From the NCBI GenBank assembly GCA_036960175.1, contig JBALWH010000018.1, positions 19,313 through 83,312 of the forward strand: DNA of 64,000 bases, in the 5' to 3' direction. Origin of the DNA: Motiliproteus sp036960175. GTDB taxonomy: Bacteria; Pseudomonadota; Gammaproteobacteria; Pseudomonadales; Balneatricaceae. Of this stretch, positions 15,913 to 24,862 are shown in pieces. Below the pieces are notes generated by a model. That model did no database searches and had not been told where the DNA came from. It saw nothing but the letters and a program-made list of their open reading frames with translations. The stretch's first letter is position 1, and each line of letters opens with the position of its first letter. The translations under genes and the position numbers were made by a program.

Positions 15913-17247
15913 CTAACCACTCTGATCGGAAAAAGCCTGGCGCGTCAGATTCAGCGCGCCATCCTCCCGCAAGCAAATATTATCCTCAATACGAATCCCG
16001 CCATAAAGGCGCAGTTGCTCTACCCCTGCCCAATTCACCTGGGCGGCAGCCTTGGAAGCTTTAAGTTTAGCCAGCAGTGAATCAATAAAATAGATACCCG
16101 GCTCAATGGTAAACACCATTCCCGCTTGCAGCTTTCGGGTCAATCTCAGATAGGGATGGGATTCAGGTGGAGCCAACAGTGTGCCTCTGGCATCGGCCTG
16201 TAATCCACCAGCATCATGGACCTGCAAACCCAATAGATGACCCAGGCCATGAGGGAAAAAGCTCGTGACTATACCTTGTTCCAATTGCTGTTCTGGTCCG
16301 GCAGTCACCAAACCACTTTGCTGTAATAGTTCGGCGATCATATGGCACATCTGAATATGCAGATCGATGTGACTTTGTCCGACTGATAGCTGTGCAACCA
16401 GGGTTTGTTGCCGCTGATCCAGCCCCTCTATCAGGGCTGAGAAGTTATCTTTTGCGGCGCTATAGGTGCGGGTAATATCAGCGCCATAACCATTAAAGCT
16501 AGCACCGGCGTCGATCAGCAGAGACCTGATTTTTGCCGGGGGTTGCTGATCATAATGCTGATAGTGCAACACTGATCCGTGCTCATTAAGGGCGATAATA
16601 CTGCCATAGGGCAACTGGTTCTCTCGCTGCCCCGTCGCCTGTTGATAGCTCATTAACAGATCAAACTCACTGGCACCGGCCGCAAACTGCTGCTTCACCG
16701 CCCGATGCCCCAGCACTGCAATCCTAGTCGCCTCTGCCAAACAAGCGACTTCGTACTCGGATTTGACTGCCCTGTGCCAGTCCAGAGCCGCTATCAATGG
16801 CTGTGGATTAATTTCCGTCAGCCCCCAGCTCTTAGCGAGATTGCAATCATCACCAATAAAAGCCAGATCAGTCTGGCCTTTAATATCAACGGCGACTCGC
16901 TCCAGGTTATCCACTTCAACGATGTCAAAAGCGTCAGTCCAGATCCCTTCTGCCCTTCCGGCAGGCATATGCCAGAAATCACTGGCATTAAAATAATAAA
17001 GCCGTGGCTTCTGGCCCGGTCTGATCCAAAGGCAACAGTTGAGATGCTGATCCAAAGGCAACCAATTTAAGAAGTAAGGATTAACCCGAAACGGCCGTTG
17101 CTGGTCATCGCGAAAATAGTAATCAGCAGAGCCGCTGTGAATCAGCAACCCCTCGTATCCGCACTGATCCAACAATTCATCGTAGCGCTTTTCCAACGCC
17201 TGAATATGCACTTGATATTGTTGCTGCAACAATGGCTGTCCAGCCAT
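15913..17247 (-). CDS. pepQ: Xaa-Pro dipeptidase PepQ
   Basis: An M24 metallopeptidase that splits dipeptides with C-terminal proline. It has 444 residues with an N-terminal creatinase-like domain and a C-terminal pita-bread domain. Dinuclear metal ligands are visible: the Asp pair in LLIDAGASFNGYGADITRTY, His in PHGLGHLLGLQVHD, Glu in FTIEPGIYF, and Glu in GGIRIEDN. Length and order match gammaproteobacterial PepQ. The stop lies just past the acyltransferase end (convergent), and the start is 11 bp downstream of the M14 peptidase stop, so the two peptidases form an operon. Confidence 0.92.
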   Translation of the reverse strand: MAGQPLLQQQYQVHIQALEKRYDELLDQCGYEGLLIHSGSADYYFRDDQQRPFRVNPYFLNWLPLDQHLNCCLWIRPGQKPRLYYFNASDFWHMPAGRAEGIWTDAFDIVEVDNLERVAVDIKGQTDLAFIGDDCNLAKSWGLTEINPQPLIAALDWHRAVKSEYEVACLAEATRIAVLGHRAVKQQFAAGASEFDLLMSYQQATGQRENQLPYGSIIALNEHGSVLHYQHYDQQPPAKIRSLLIDAGASFNGYGADITRTYSAAKDNFSALIEGLDQRQQTLVAQLSVGQSHIDLHIQMCHMIAELLQQSGLVTAGPEQQLEQGIVTSFFPHGLGHLLGLQVHDAGGLQADARGTLLAPPESHPYLRLTRKLQAGMVFTIEPGIYFIDSLLAKLKASKAAAQVNWAGVEQLRLYGGIRIEDNICLREDGALNLTRQAFSDQSG

Positions 17248-17258
17248 AACGCCCCCCG

Positions 17259-18401
17259 CTATCTCAGTTGTGTCAAAACCTTATGAATCGGCTGCAACAT
17301 GTCTTTGCCCAACTGCATACTGCGCTGGGGAGACCAGCCCTGTGCCGCGTCGGGTTTGAGGATATTATCTTTAAAAGGCATCTCCAACGTCATCGACAGA
17401 CAATCAAAGCGATGGCCGACCTGGTTTGATGCCAGCATCAGCGTCTCTTCACCAAATTGATCGGGGGTATAGCCCTGCTGCGTCTGAAACTCATCAGTGG
17501 CATCCAACAGACCCTGTTCGAAACTGGATTCCAGTTTAGCCAGGCGCTCGCTGAAATCCGGGTTGCCCGCACACCCCGCCAGGAAGTTATAGGGAATGGT
17601 TTCATCGCCATGGATATCCAGATACAGATCCACGCCGCTGGCATCCATTTTGGCTAACGTCTGAAACACCTCAGGACTTCGACTCATGGATGGCGCATGC
17701 CACTCACGATTGAGGTTAACGCCAATGGCATTGGTGCGCAGATGGCCGCGGATACTGCCGTCAGGATTCAGATTGGGCAGCAGATAAAAATCCGCCTTAT
17801 CTAATAACCCCTGAACCAGCGGATCCGTTTCATCAAGCAGTCGCTCAATCAGGCCCTGCATAAACCATTCAGCCATGGTTTCGCCAGAGTGCTGTCGCGC
17901 ACTGATCCAGATCGACAGTTTTTTGCGGTTATCGACCACCGGGCCTGCCGAAACGGTTAACAGATCAATGTCCCGTCCGTCCAACGTCCGCCCCAAGGAT
18001 TCCAATCGACAACGGCTGGACAGCTGCGCCTGTGACACCAGATCCTGATGCTGCTCATAACTATAAGGGACAAAATAGGCGTAATAGATAGAGTCGTGCA
18101 CTGGCTGATGATCCAGCTGCAACTCGCCATGTTGATAGGCACTGGCGAGCCGAAACCAGTTGCGCCGGTCATAGGAGGCAACGATATTATAGTCCTGCCA
18201 ACCATCGACATACGCTGCGCCAAAGGCGTTCAGCAAACGAATACGACAGTGCTGACCGGCGGCGCCCTGAAGGCGGAAATAAAACCACTGATAAAACTCA
18301 GAATGTTTATCCGGACGAATTTTCAGTCGAATATCAGCGTCCTTGGAGATGTCGACGACCTCAATATTGCCGCCATCAAACTCACTGCTAATCGATATCA
18401 T
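17259..18401 (-). CDS. M14 family zinc carboxypeptidase, cytosolic type
   Basis: A 380-residue protein with no signal peptide. An N-terminal beta domain of about 120 residues precedes the carboxypeptidase fold, as in bacterial CCP/Nna1-like M14 enzymes. Zinc ligands are seen in SARQHSGETMAEW (His, Glu) and YLDIHGDE (His). The substrate-binding block is TNAIGVNLNREW, and the catalytic Glu lies in SMTLEMPFK. It sits upstream of pepQ with a short gap, consistent with joint peptide turnover. The specific C-terminal residue it removes cannot be told. Confidence 0.87.
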   Translation of the reverse strand: MISISSEFDGGNIEVVDISKDADIRLKIRPDKHSEFYQWFYFRLQGAAGQHCRIRLLNAFGAAYVDGWQDYNIVASYDRRNWFRLASAYQHGELQLDHQPVHDSIYYAYFVPYSYEQHQDLVSQAQLSSRCRLESLGRTLDGRDIDLLTVSAGPVVDNRKKLSIWISARQHSGETMAEWFMQGLIERLLDETDPLVQGLLDKADFYLLPNLNPDGSIRGHLRTNAIGVNLNREWHAPSMSRSPEVFQTLAKMDASGVDLYLDIHGDETIPYNFLAGCAGNPDFSERLAKLESSFEQGLLDATDEFQTQQGYTPDQFGEETLMLASNQVGHRFDCLSMTLEMPFKDNILKPDAAQGWSPQRSMQLGKDMLQPIHKVLTQLR

Positions 18402-18444
18402 TACCCTTCCTTAAGTTAAGAAAACCAGCTCCAACTCGCCAGCA

Positions 18445-19203
18445 TCAGTCGGTTAGTAAAAGTTTCAAACTCATGACAATACACATAGTCACAACCAGCG
18501 GGCGAATCAACTTTGATCCTTTTCTAACGACCAGTCTAGCACCGAGACGACCGCCCAAAAGCTGCCCCGCCGCCATGGTTAAACCCAAGGTCCACATCAC
18601 CTGCCCACCGGCTATAAAAAACAATAATGAGGCAATATTACTAGTGAAGTTCAATACTTTGGTGTGGGCTGTGGCCTTGGTCAATCCAAACCCCAGCAGG
18701 CTGACAAAGGCAATGGCGAAAAATGACCCTGTGCCCGGACCAAAGAAACCATCATAGAAACCCACCCCAAAGCCAATGCTAAGAGAAAAAGCTAAGACGC
18801 CGATGCGTTGCTGTGCATCTTCTTCTCCCATCTGCGGGGAAAACCAGAAATAGCCGGCCGTCGCAATCAACAGCACGGGAATAGCCAGGGTTAGAAAGGA
18901 AGGATCAAGCCGCTGCACCAGCAAAGTGCCCGCCGCCGCGCCGACAAAGGTGCAGGCCACCATGGTGAGAATATCTCGGGGCTGTACCAAGCCACGGCGA
19001 ATAAAATAATAACTGGCAGAAAAGGTACCAAAACAGCCCTGCAGCTTATTGGTGGCCAGAGCCTGGGCCGGTGACAAGCCGGTAAACAACAGCAGTGGCA
19101 AAGCGACCAACCCACCGCCACCGGCAATCGCGTCGATAAATCCCGCCAGAGCGCCACCACCAAACAACAGCAACATCAGGCCGATACTGATCTCTATTTC
19201 CAC
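18445..19203 (-). CDS. TSUP family permease (TauE/SafE)
   Basis: An integral membrane protein of 252 residues with seven to eight predicted helices, from the sulfite/sulfonate exporter (TauE/SafE, DUF81) family. The first helix has the Gly-rich GGGALAGFIDAIAGGGG motif. The second internal repeat has FYDGFFGPGTGSFF, the family signature. The Lys-rich short loop RKGSKLIRP precedes the last helix. It probably exports a sulfur-containing or organic anion, but the substrate is not determined. It is 43 bp downstream of nothing on its strand and precedes the M14-pepQ pair by about 45 bp, so all may share transcription. Confidence 0.87.
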   Translation of the reverse strand: MEIEISIGLMLLLFGGGALAGFIDAIAGGGGLVALPLLLFTGLSPAQALATNKLQGCFGTFSASYYFIRRGLVQPRDILTMVACTFVGAAAGTLLVQRLDPSFLTLAIPVLLIATAGYFWFSPQMGEEDAQQRIGVLAFSLSIGFGVGFYDGFFGPGTGSFFAIAFVSLLGFGLTKATAHTKVLNFTSNIASLLFFIAGGQVMWTLGLTMAAGQLLGGRLGARLVVRKGSKLIRPLVVTMCIVMSLKLLLTD

Positions 19204-19235
19204 AGCATTATTCCAAAAAACGTCACTTAAGAGCC

Positions 19236-19856
19236 TCAGGCAAAGGGAACAGCCATTCCGCGTTCGACAAAGTCCATATTCCCCAGACGCTCAGCCCAGG
19301 CCGCCACGGCGGGGAACTCCTGCCACTCAATACCCTGCCATTCATGGCGCATGGCCCAGGGATAGATAGCGAAATCGGCAATGCTTAGTTGACCAACAAC
19401 AAAGTCACGCCCCTGCAGCTGTTTATCCAACACCCCCCAAAGCCGTCTTGTTTCGGAACTGTAGCGCTCAATAGCATAGGGAATCGGCTCTTTGGCAAAA
19501 CGCCGGAAATGATGCGTCTGCCCCAGCATCGGCCCAAAGCCCCCCATCTGCCACATTAACCATTCCAGAACCTGATACTTCTGGCGCGGCTGCTGGGGCA
19601 TAAACTGGCCGCTTTTTTCTGCCAGATAGATCAGGATGGCGCCACTTTCAAACAGGCTAATGGGCTCTGCATCAGGGCCGTCGGGATCAACAATAGCCGG
19701 AATACGATTATTGGGACTAATGGCCAGAAAATGCGGTTGAAACTGTTCTTGTTTGCCAATATCAATGGGGAATACCTGATAAGGAATATTACAGGCTTCC
19801 AGCATAATGGAGACTTTGCGGCCGTTCGGTGTGCCCCAGGTATAAAGATCGATCAT
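19236..19856 (-). CDS. YfcG-like glutathione S-transferase / disulfide reductase
   Basis: A GST-fold protein of about 206 residues in the Nu-class (YfcG/YghU-like) group. The N-terminal thioredoxin domain starts MIDLYTWGTPNGRKVSIML, with the Asn-Gly-Arg-Lys site. The cis-Pro region is NNRIPAIVD, and ESGAILIYLAEK is the glutathione-binding block. The helical domain ends with LSIADFAIYPW. The start at 19856 is chosen because GAGG sits six bases upstream and the protein then begins like its relatives. A longer reading frame to 19934 would add an unusual 26-residue extension. Such proteins reduce glutathione disulfide-type bonds. Confidence 0.87.
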   Translation of the reverse strand: MIDLYTWGTPNGRKVSIMLEACNIPYQVFPIDIGKQEQFQPHFLAISPNNRIPAIVDPDGPDAEPISLFESGAILIYLAEKSGQFMPQQPRQKYQVLEWLMWQMGGFGPMLGQTHHFRRFAKEPIPYAIERYSSETRRLWGVLDKQLQGRDFVVGQLSIADFAIYPWAMRHEWQGIEWQEFPAVAAWAERLGNMDFVERGMAVPFA

Positions 19857-20098
19857 AAGAACCTCAACTAAATAAGCCAGCCAGTTGTTAGCGCAAATAT
19901 CCGCAACAGCCACTAGAACTTCAGTCAGCATCATTGGTCTTAAACACCGCTATTGCAAGTATCTGAGTACCTCTACCAGAGGCTATTACAGCGTGAAACT
20001 GCTACCAACACAGGTTAATGACTAAATTAAGCAACTTTTCTGAATCCAAGGTCGCTAGTCATGCGTATAGATCTAAGAACAACGTCATATAACAGATC

Positions 20099-20114
20099 GA
20101 ATCCATTGGGATTC
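20099..20114. promoter_or_regulatory. Inverted repeat just before msrAB
   Basis: GAATCC and GGATTC form 6-bp perfect arms around ATTG, immediately before the AAAGGA ribosome-binding site of msrAB. It could be an operator or could fold in the leader and affect translation. Confidence 0.35.
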
Positions 20115-20127
20115 AAAGGAAAGAATC

Positions 20128-21255
20128 ATGATTAAAAAAGTATCCGCTTTGGTTGCAGCATTACTGGTAGTCACCGGGCTCAGTCAGGCAGCTATGGATG
20201 CTGAGCCGAGCGACCAGAAAATGATGAATGAACACTCCAGCACGGCGATCTTTGCCGGGGGTTGTTTCTGGTGCAGCGAATCTGATTTCGAAAAGCTTCC
20301 CGGCGTCACCGAAGTCATCTCCGGTTATATCGGCGGTCACGTTGATAATCCTAGTTACCGTGAAGTCTCTGCTGGCAAGAGCGGACATGTGGAATCTGTA
20401 GAAGTCCATTACGATCCCAGCAAGATCAGCTATAACGATTTGCTGGAAGCCTTCTGGCGCCATGTAAATCCGACTGATAGCGGCGGCCAGTTTGTTGATC
20501 GGGGCCATCAGTACAGTCCTAATATCTACTATCAGTCAGAGGCCGAAAAACTAGCTGCCGAGCAATCCAGAGACCAGCTCCAAGCATCTGGACGCTATAA
20601 CAAGCCACTGAACACCGGTATTCATATGGCCACCAAGTTCTGGCCAGCTGAGGACTACCACCAGGATTACTACAAGCGCAATCCCATTCGCTACAAGTAC
20701 TACCGTTATAACTCTGGCCGTGATCAGCATATCGACGAAGTCTGGGGTGAAGATAGGCACTATACCCCGATGGGCCCTGGCAACGACAAGACGGCTGCAG
20801 CAATGAACATAGAAAAGACCTACTCCAAGCCCAGTGACTCTATTTTAAAAAATCGCCTGACCTCTCTGCAGTACGAGGTAACGCAGAACGAAGGCACTGA
20901 ACGCGCCCATCAGAATGAATACTGGGATGAGAAACGTGAAGGTATCTACGTCGACGTTGTCAGTGGTGAGCCTCTGTTTTCATCACTACACAAATACGAT
21001 TCGCACACCGGATGGCCCAGCTTTTATCAGCCTCTGGTAGCCGATCATGTAGTGACCCGTACTGATTTCAAAATGATCTATCCACGCAGTGAAGTGCGCA
21101 GTAAATACGGAGATTCTCACCTTGGCCATATATTTAAAGACGGGCCTGAGCCAACGGGTTTGAGATACTGCATTAATTCTGCGGCCCTGCGCTTTATCCC
21201 CACTGAGGAATTGGAAAACGAAGGCTTTGGTGAGTACCTGGCAATGTTCAAATAA
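20128..21255 (+). CDS. msrAB: Exported bifunctional methionine sulfoxide reductase MsrA-MsrB
   Basis: The protein reduces both S- and R-forms of methionine sulfoxide. A signal peptide (about 22 residues, ending near SQAAM) predicts export to the periplasm. The MsrA domain carries the catalytic Cys46 in AGGCFWCSES. The MsrB domain holds GWPSF and the catalytic Cys348 in RYCINSAALRF. The structural zinc-binding CxxC pairs found in many MsrB enzymes are absent, since the domain has no other cysteines. AAAGGAAAG lies before the ATG. A strong terminator follows, so it is a single-gene unit. It resembles the exported PilB-type MsrAB of Neisseria, but here no thioredoxin-like domain is fused. Confidence 0.92.
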   Translation: MIKKVSALVAALLVVTGLSQAAMDAEPSDQKMMNEHSSTAIFAGGCFWCSESDFEKLPGVTEVISGYIGGHVDNPSYREVSAGKSGHVESVEVHYDPSKISYNDLLEAFWRHVNPTDSGGQFVDRGHQYSPNIYYQSEAEKLAAEQSRDQLQASGRYNKPLNTGIHMATKFWPAEDYHQDYYKRNPIRYKYYRYNSGRDQHIDEVWGEDRHYTPMGPGNDKTAAAMNIEKTYSKPSDSILKNRLTSLQYEVTQNEGTERAHQNEYWDEKREGIYVDVVSGEPLFSSLHKYDSHTGWPSFYQPLVADHVVTRTDFKMIYPRSEVRSKYGDSHLGHIFKDGPEPTGLRYCINSAALRFIPTEELENEGFGEYLAMFK

Positions 21256-21327
21256 CGGAAGCAAACAACGCTGCAGTTTTCATGATTACGACCATGACTG
21301 TGGTTTCCTCTCCTGAGACCAATCTTC

Positions 21328-21352
21328 GGCCCCTTTTCGGGGCCTTTTTTTT
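21328..21352 (+). terminator. Rho-independent terminator after msrAB
   Basis: GGCCCC and GGGGCC arms around TTTTC are followed by eight T residues. This is a textbook intrinsic terminator about 70 bp after the msrAB stop. Confidence 0.9.
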
Positions 21353-21528
21353 GCCAGACTGAAGCAAATAACCAAAACACCAACTCGGTATAGAATCTTT
21401 ATTCGACGCGTTGCGATCATGGGCCGTATAATTCCCCTTTTATAAAGCTAAGTCTTTCAGTTCTAGTTATAGAAAGTCATCAGACTTCCCACATCTGAGT
21501 GTTATCGCTAATTACTAAGGCCCGCACA

Positions 21529-22395
21529 ATGTCCGACCGATTACGAGTGACCGAGGCCTGCGGCCTCTTAACCTTCCTCACCGCTGAGCTTAAGGGCTGG
21601 TCTCGAAACAACATCAAACAACGACTGCAAGCGGGGTGCGTAGAGGTCAACGGTGAAGTTTCTCTGAAGCATGACTATGCCCTTAAGATTGGCGACAACG
21701 TGGAAGTACGGGCATCAGCAAAAAGCCCACGTCAAGGCAGCTCAGACCTGGAGATTCTGTATTCCGACCACGACCTTGTCGCCATCAATAAACCCGCAGG
21801 CTTGCTGTCTGTAGCATCAGCCAAGGAAAACAAACAAACGGCTCTGGCGATTCTACGTAACCAACTCTCCCGCTCTAAACGACAGATAAAACTCTGGCCC
21901 GTACACCGTCTGGATCGCGATACATCGGGGGTTTTGTTGTTTGCCACATCCCTTGAGATGCGTGAAGCCGTCAATGCGCTGTGGGACAAGGCCGAGAAAA
22001 ACTATCTGGCCGTGGTCGAAGGTCATCCCAAACCCGGCAATGGCACTATCAACCAACCTTTGAGATTAGACGAAAAAGAATATCGTATGCATGTCGGCAC
22101 CCATCGTGACGCTAAACAGGCTATCACCCATTTCCAAACCCAACGCACGGCGACTGGCCGATCATTGCTTAAGGTCCAAATTGATACTGGCAGACAGCAT
22201 CAAATTCGTGCTCACCTTGCATGGCTGGGCTATCCCGTAATCGGCGACCCGCGCTACGGCAAGGCTGGTCCACGTATGGGCTTACATGCGTTGAGCCTAA
22301 CAATTACGCAACCCAATAGCGGCAAGCAACTCACCTTCGAGACACCCGCCCCAAGCGACTTCTGGGCGTTGCTTAAAACCCCAAAGAATGACTAA
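21529..22395 (+). CDS. RluA-family pseudouridine synthase
   Basis: A 288-residue RNA-modifying enzyme with an N-terminal S4 RNA-binding domain (about residues 15-70, LKGWSRNNIKQRL) and an RluA-type catalytic domain. The catalytic Asp lies in VHRLDRDTSG, and the RluA motif III region is QIRAHLAWLGYPVIGDPRYG. The ATG at 21529 follows AAGG by eight bases and is preferred over the GTG at 21499. The target RNA position cannot be read. RluC/RluD-like 23S rRNA modification is the usual role for this architecture. Confidence 0.87.
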   Translation: MSDRLRVTEACGLLTFLTAELKGWSRNNIKQRLQAGCVEVNGEVSLKHDYALKIGDNVEVRASAKSPRQGSSDLEILYSDHDLVAINKPAGLLSVASAKENKQTALAILRNQLSRSKRQIKLWPVHRLDRDTSGVLLFATSLEMREAVNALWDKAEKNYLAVVEGHPKPGNGTINQPLRLDEKEYRMHVGTHRDAKQAITHFQTQRTATGRSLLKVQIDTGRQHQIRAHLAWLGYPVIGDPRYGKAGPRMGLHALSLTITQPNSGKQLTFETPAPSDFWALLKTPKND

Positions 22396-22400
22396 AGAAA

Positions 22401-22423
22401 TAGGGGCCATTCAATGGCCCCTA
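22401..22423 (+). terminator. Hairpin after pseudouridine synthase gene
   Basis: A 10-bp perfect stem (TAGGGGCCAT / ATGGCCCCTA) with a TCA loop lies six bases after the stop. The downstream bases are only modestly T-rich, so it is a probable but not ideal terminator. Confidence 0.55.
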
Positions 22424-22565
22424 ATGTTGTATTGGCTACCAACCCTCGCTAAATAAACTGAACCCCCTTATCTCACAATCCCCATTCATAGGGATCTCAA
22501 ATCGGCCTTAACTCCCCTCTTTGTTTAACCGTACCGACAATACTGAGCAGTCACTCTGATGCGGC

Positions 22566-22599
22566 TATAATTGACCTACCAACGCCCATCTTAGATGGG
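22566..22599 (+). promoter_or_regulatory. Putative -10 box and operator palindrome for the ethylene-receptor-like kinase
   Basis: A perfect TATAAT is at 22566-22571, but no good -35 box sits at the right distance. A 15-bp palindrome (CCCATCT T AGATGGG) at 22585-22599 would lie just after the start of transcription and ten bases before the ribosome-binding site. This is an activator- or repressor-type layout by position only. Confidence 0.4.
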
Positions 22600-22618
22600 T
22601 CGGCTAGCGAGGAATATT

Positions 22619-23995
22619 ATGGAATTCTTAGATATTTTCTTTGATACACAGGGCTTCATGCCTCATGGCAGCTGCATCCTCTGGCGCCCTGAAATCATTT
22701 ATCCGCGCATCGCGGCAGACCTACTGACCGGACTCGCCTACTTTGCCGCAGCCGCCGGTGTGGTGGTATTTCTGATTCGCCGTAAAGATGTACCTTATCG
22801 GCCTTTTTTCGTGCTCTATGGATCACTAATTTTTATTGCCTGCGGCGGCACCCACTTTATGGGGGTCTGGACCCTGTGGCACCCCGACTATGGTATTGAA
22901 ACTGTCATCATGGTTATTACCGCCGCCACGTCCGTCGCCGCCTCCGTTATCCTTTGGCCGCTGATCCCCCGCCTGGTAGCACTGCCTACACCGGCATTAC
23001 TAAAACAGAAAAACCAGGCACTGGAAAGAGAGATAGGAGAACGTGAACGCGCTAACGCCGAAGTTCGCCTGGTTAATGACAACTTGGAAAGCCTAGTAGC
23101 TGAACGCACCGATCAACTCGGCCAAGCCAACACTGAGCTACAACAAAAAGTCATTGAACTTCACCAGGCACATGACTTACTGGAGCAGCGCGTTGCTGAA
23201 CGCACCGATGAATTAAGTCAATCGGTGATGGCGCTAAAAGAAGCCCAAAGCCGCTTGGTGGAAGCAGAAAAAATGGCCTCTCTAAGCTCAGTGGTGGCCG
23301 GTGTCGCCCATGAGATAAACACCCCATTGGGAGTTGGAATCACCGCCGCTTCACTGATCCAAGACTGGACTGACGGTCTGGCCCAACAGTATGAGGCAGG
23401 GACTCTTGAACGCGCCTATCTAAATGAATATGTGCAGGATACGCAGCAAGCAAGCAGAAGTATTTTATCTAACCTGCAACGTGCCTCTCATCAGCTTGAA
23501 GATTTCAAACAACTGGCTGCCGATCAGTTTATCGACAACAACCGCCGATTCCATTTAAAAAGTTATCTGCAAGAACTGCTTGCCAGCCTGGACCCTAAAC
23601 TAAAAGACATCCGGGTCAGGCTAAGCTGCCCTGAGTCCTTAGAGCTCATCAGCGATCCCGGAGCCATTTCCCAGGTCATCACCAACCTATTGATGAATTC
23701 TATAATCCACGGTTTTGAAAACAAGCCAGATGGCGAGATTGAGATTGCGGTAACTACTAATGATGACCAGATAACTCTTACTTACCAGGACAGCGGATGC
23801 GGGATGACAGCCGAGCAACTCAAACTCATCTATGAGCCGTTTTATACCACTAGACGCGGCAAAGGCGGCACCGGTTTAGGAATGTCCATTACCTATAACC
23901 TGATAACTCAGCGTCTCGGAGGACAGATCAGCTGCAGCAGTGAACCGAGCAAAGGACTCCGAATCAGCATCAGCCTCGCTGGGTTGGTCAGTTGA
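22619..23995 (+). CDS. Histidine kinase with ethylene-receptor-like membrane sensor domain
   Basis: The N-terminal 115 residues contain three membrane helices closely resembling the plant ETR1 ethylene-binding domain. Features are MPHGSCILWRPE before the first helix, Asp34 and Tyr41 in helix one with the same spacing as ETR1 Asp25/Tyr32, and Cys75/His79 in ACGGTHF like the Cu(I)-binding Cys65/His69. A coiled coil (about 125-220) leads to a HisKA domain (HEINTPLG) and an ATPase domain (NSIIHGFE, DSGCGM, GGTGLGM). No receiver is fused. The ATG at 22619 has GAGG seven bases upstream. Ethylene or copper sensing is inference. A downstream lipoprotein overlaps its stop. Confidence 0.87.
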   Translation: MEFLDIFFDTQGFMPHGSCILWRPEIIYPRIAADLLTGLAYFAAAAGVVVFLIRRKDVPYRPFFVLYGSLIFIACGGTHFMGVWTLWHPDYGIETVIMVITAATSVAASVILWPLIPRLVALPTPALLKQKNQALEREIGERERANAEVRLVNDNLESLVAERTDQLGQANTELQQKVIELHQAHDLLEQRVAERTDELSQSVMALKEAQSRLVEAEKMASLSSVVAGVAHEINTPLGVGITAASLIQDWTDGLAQQYEAGTLERAYLNEYVQDTQQASRSILSNLQRASHQLEDFKQLAADQFIDNNRRFHLKSYLQELLASLDPKLKDIRVRLSCPESLELISDPGAISQVITNLLMNSIIHGFENKPDGEIEIAVTTNDDQITLTYQDSGCGMTAEQLKLIYEPFYTTRRGKGGTGLGMSITYNLITQRLGGQISCSSEPSKGLRISISLAGLVS

Positions 23996-24792
23996 AAACA
24001 CTGCTTCTTCTTATCACGCTCGTTGCGGGCTGTTCTTCGCAGCAAACATCTCAAACTGCCCTTATCCCTAGCGGCAACTATCGATTGGGCAGTGATAGCG
24101 AAGAACGCCAATGGGGTTATAAGCACTCGCCCCCAGTCGTACTGGAGCAACAATGGTATGACCGCTGGGAGCTAGCCCCTCATAAGCGCCAACTACAAGC
24201 CTTTAGCATTGATAAAAGCCCCGTCAGCCAGGCTCAATATGCCGAATTCGTACAATCGACGGCTCACAAGGCACCGTGGATATCAGCAACGGACTATCAA
24301 CAACAGGGTTATTTGGTGCATCCCTATGCCTCTGTTGTTAAATATCTTTGGGATCACGACCAGCCGCCCATCCTGTTGCAACAAAACCCGGTGGTGCTGG
24401 TCAGCTTCGAGGATGCCCAAGCCTATTGCCACTGGCAGGGCATGCGATTACCCGAGGAATCTGAGTGGGAGGCCGCTTGCAGAGGACCAGAAGGCTCTCG
24501 TTTCCCCTGGGGCAATCCGTGGTCGGAAGCGCTTCTACAACATCAGGCTCAAGGAACGGCAAATACCGATGCCCATTCCAAAGGAGCAACGGCTAATGAC
24601 ATTCTGGATATGTTGGGAAACACCTTCGAGTGGACTGCGACGGATTTCTCCCCGTCATTGAACGATCACAAAGTACTGAAAAGCTGCTCTTGGGATGATG
24701 CTCCCGGAACCTGCCGTTGCGGCTTTAGACATGGCAGAACGCCACAAGCCAAACACATTCTGATCGGTTTCCGCTGCGTAGCCCCACACTAA
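23992..24792 (+). CDS. Lipoprotein with formylglycine-generating-enzyme-like (SUMF1) domain
   Basis: The TTG start overlaps the kinase stop (TTGA), giving MKTLLLL and a lipobox LVAGC with Cys14. The mature part (about 250 residues) is an FGE-sulfatase fold: IPSGNYRLGSD, FSIDKSPVSQAQYAEF, GMRLPEESEWEAAC, MLGNTFEWTATDF and a terminal IGFRC. The catalytic cysteine pair of true FGE is not conserved in the usual spacing (here TCRCGF), so oxidase activity is doubtful. Many bacterial SUMF1-domain lipoproteins are carbohydrate- or protein-binding. Coupling to the kinase suggests it acts with the sensor. That is inference. Confidence 0.8.
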   Translation: MKTLLLLITLVAGCSSQQTSQTALIPSGNYRLGSDSEERQWGYKHSPPVVLEQQWYDRWELAPHKRQLQAFSIDKSPVSQAQYAEFVQSTAHKAPWISATDYQQQGYLVHPYASVVKYLWDHDQPPILLQQNPVVLVSFEDAQAYCHWQGMRLPEESEWEAACRGPEGSRFPWGNPWSEALLQHQAQGTANTDAHSKGATANDILDMLGNTFEWTATDFSPSLNDHKVLKSCSWDDAPGTCRCGFRHGRTPQAKHILIGFRCVAPH

Positions 24793-24862
24793 AAAGCGCC
24801 GTCATCCCCCCTGCATCACGTTCAAAAACAGCCCTTATTTGCCGCACAACAGCATTTTAGGG

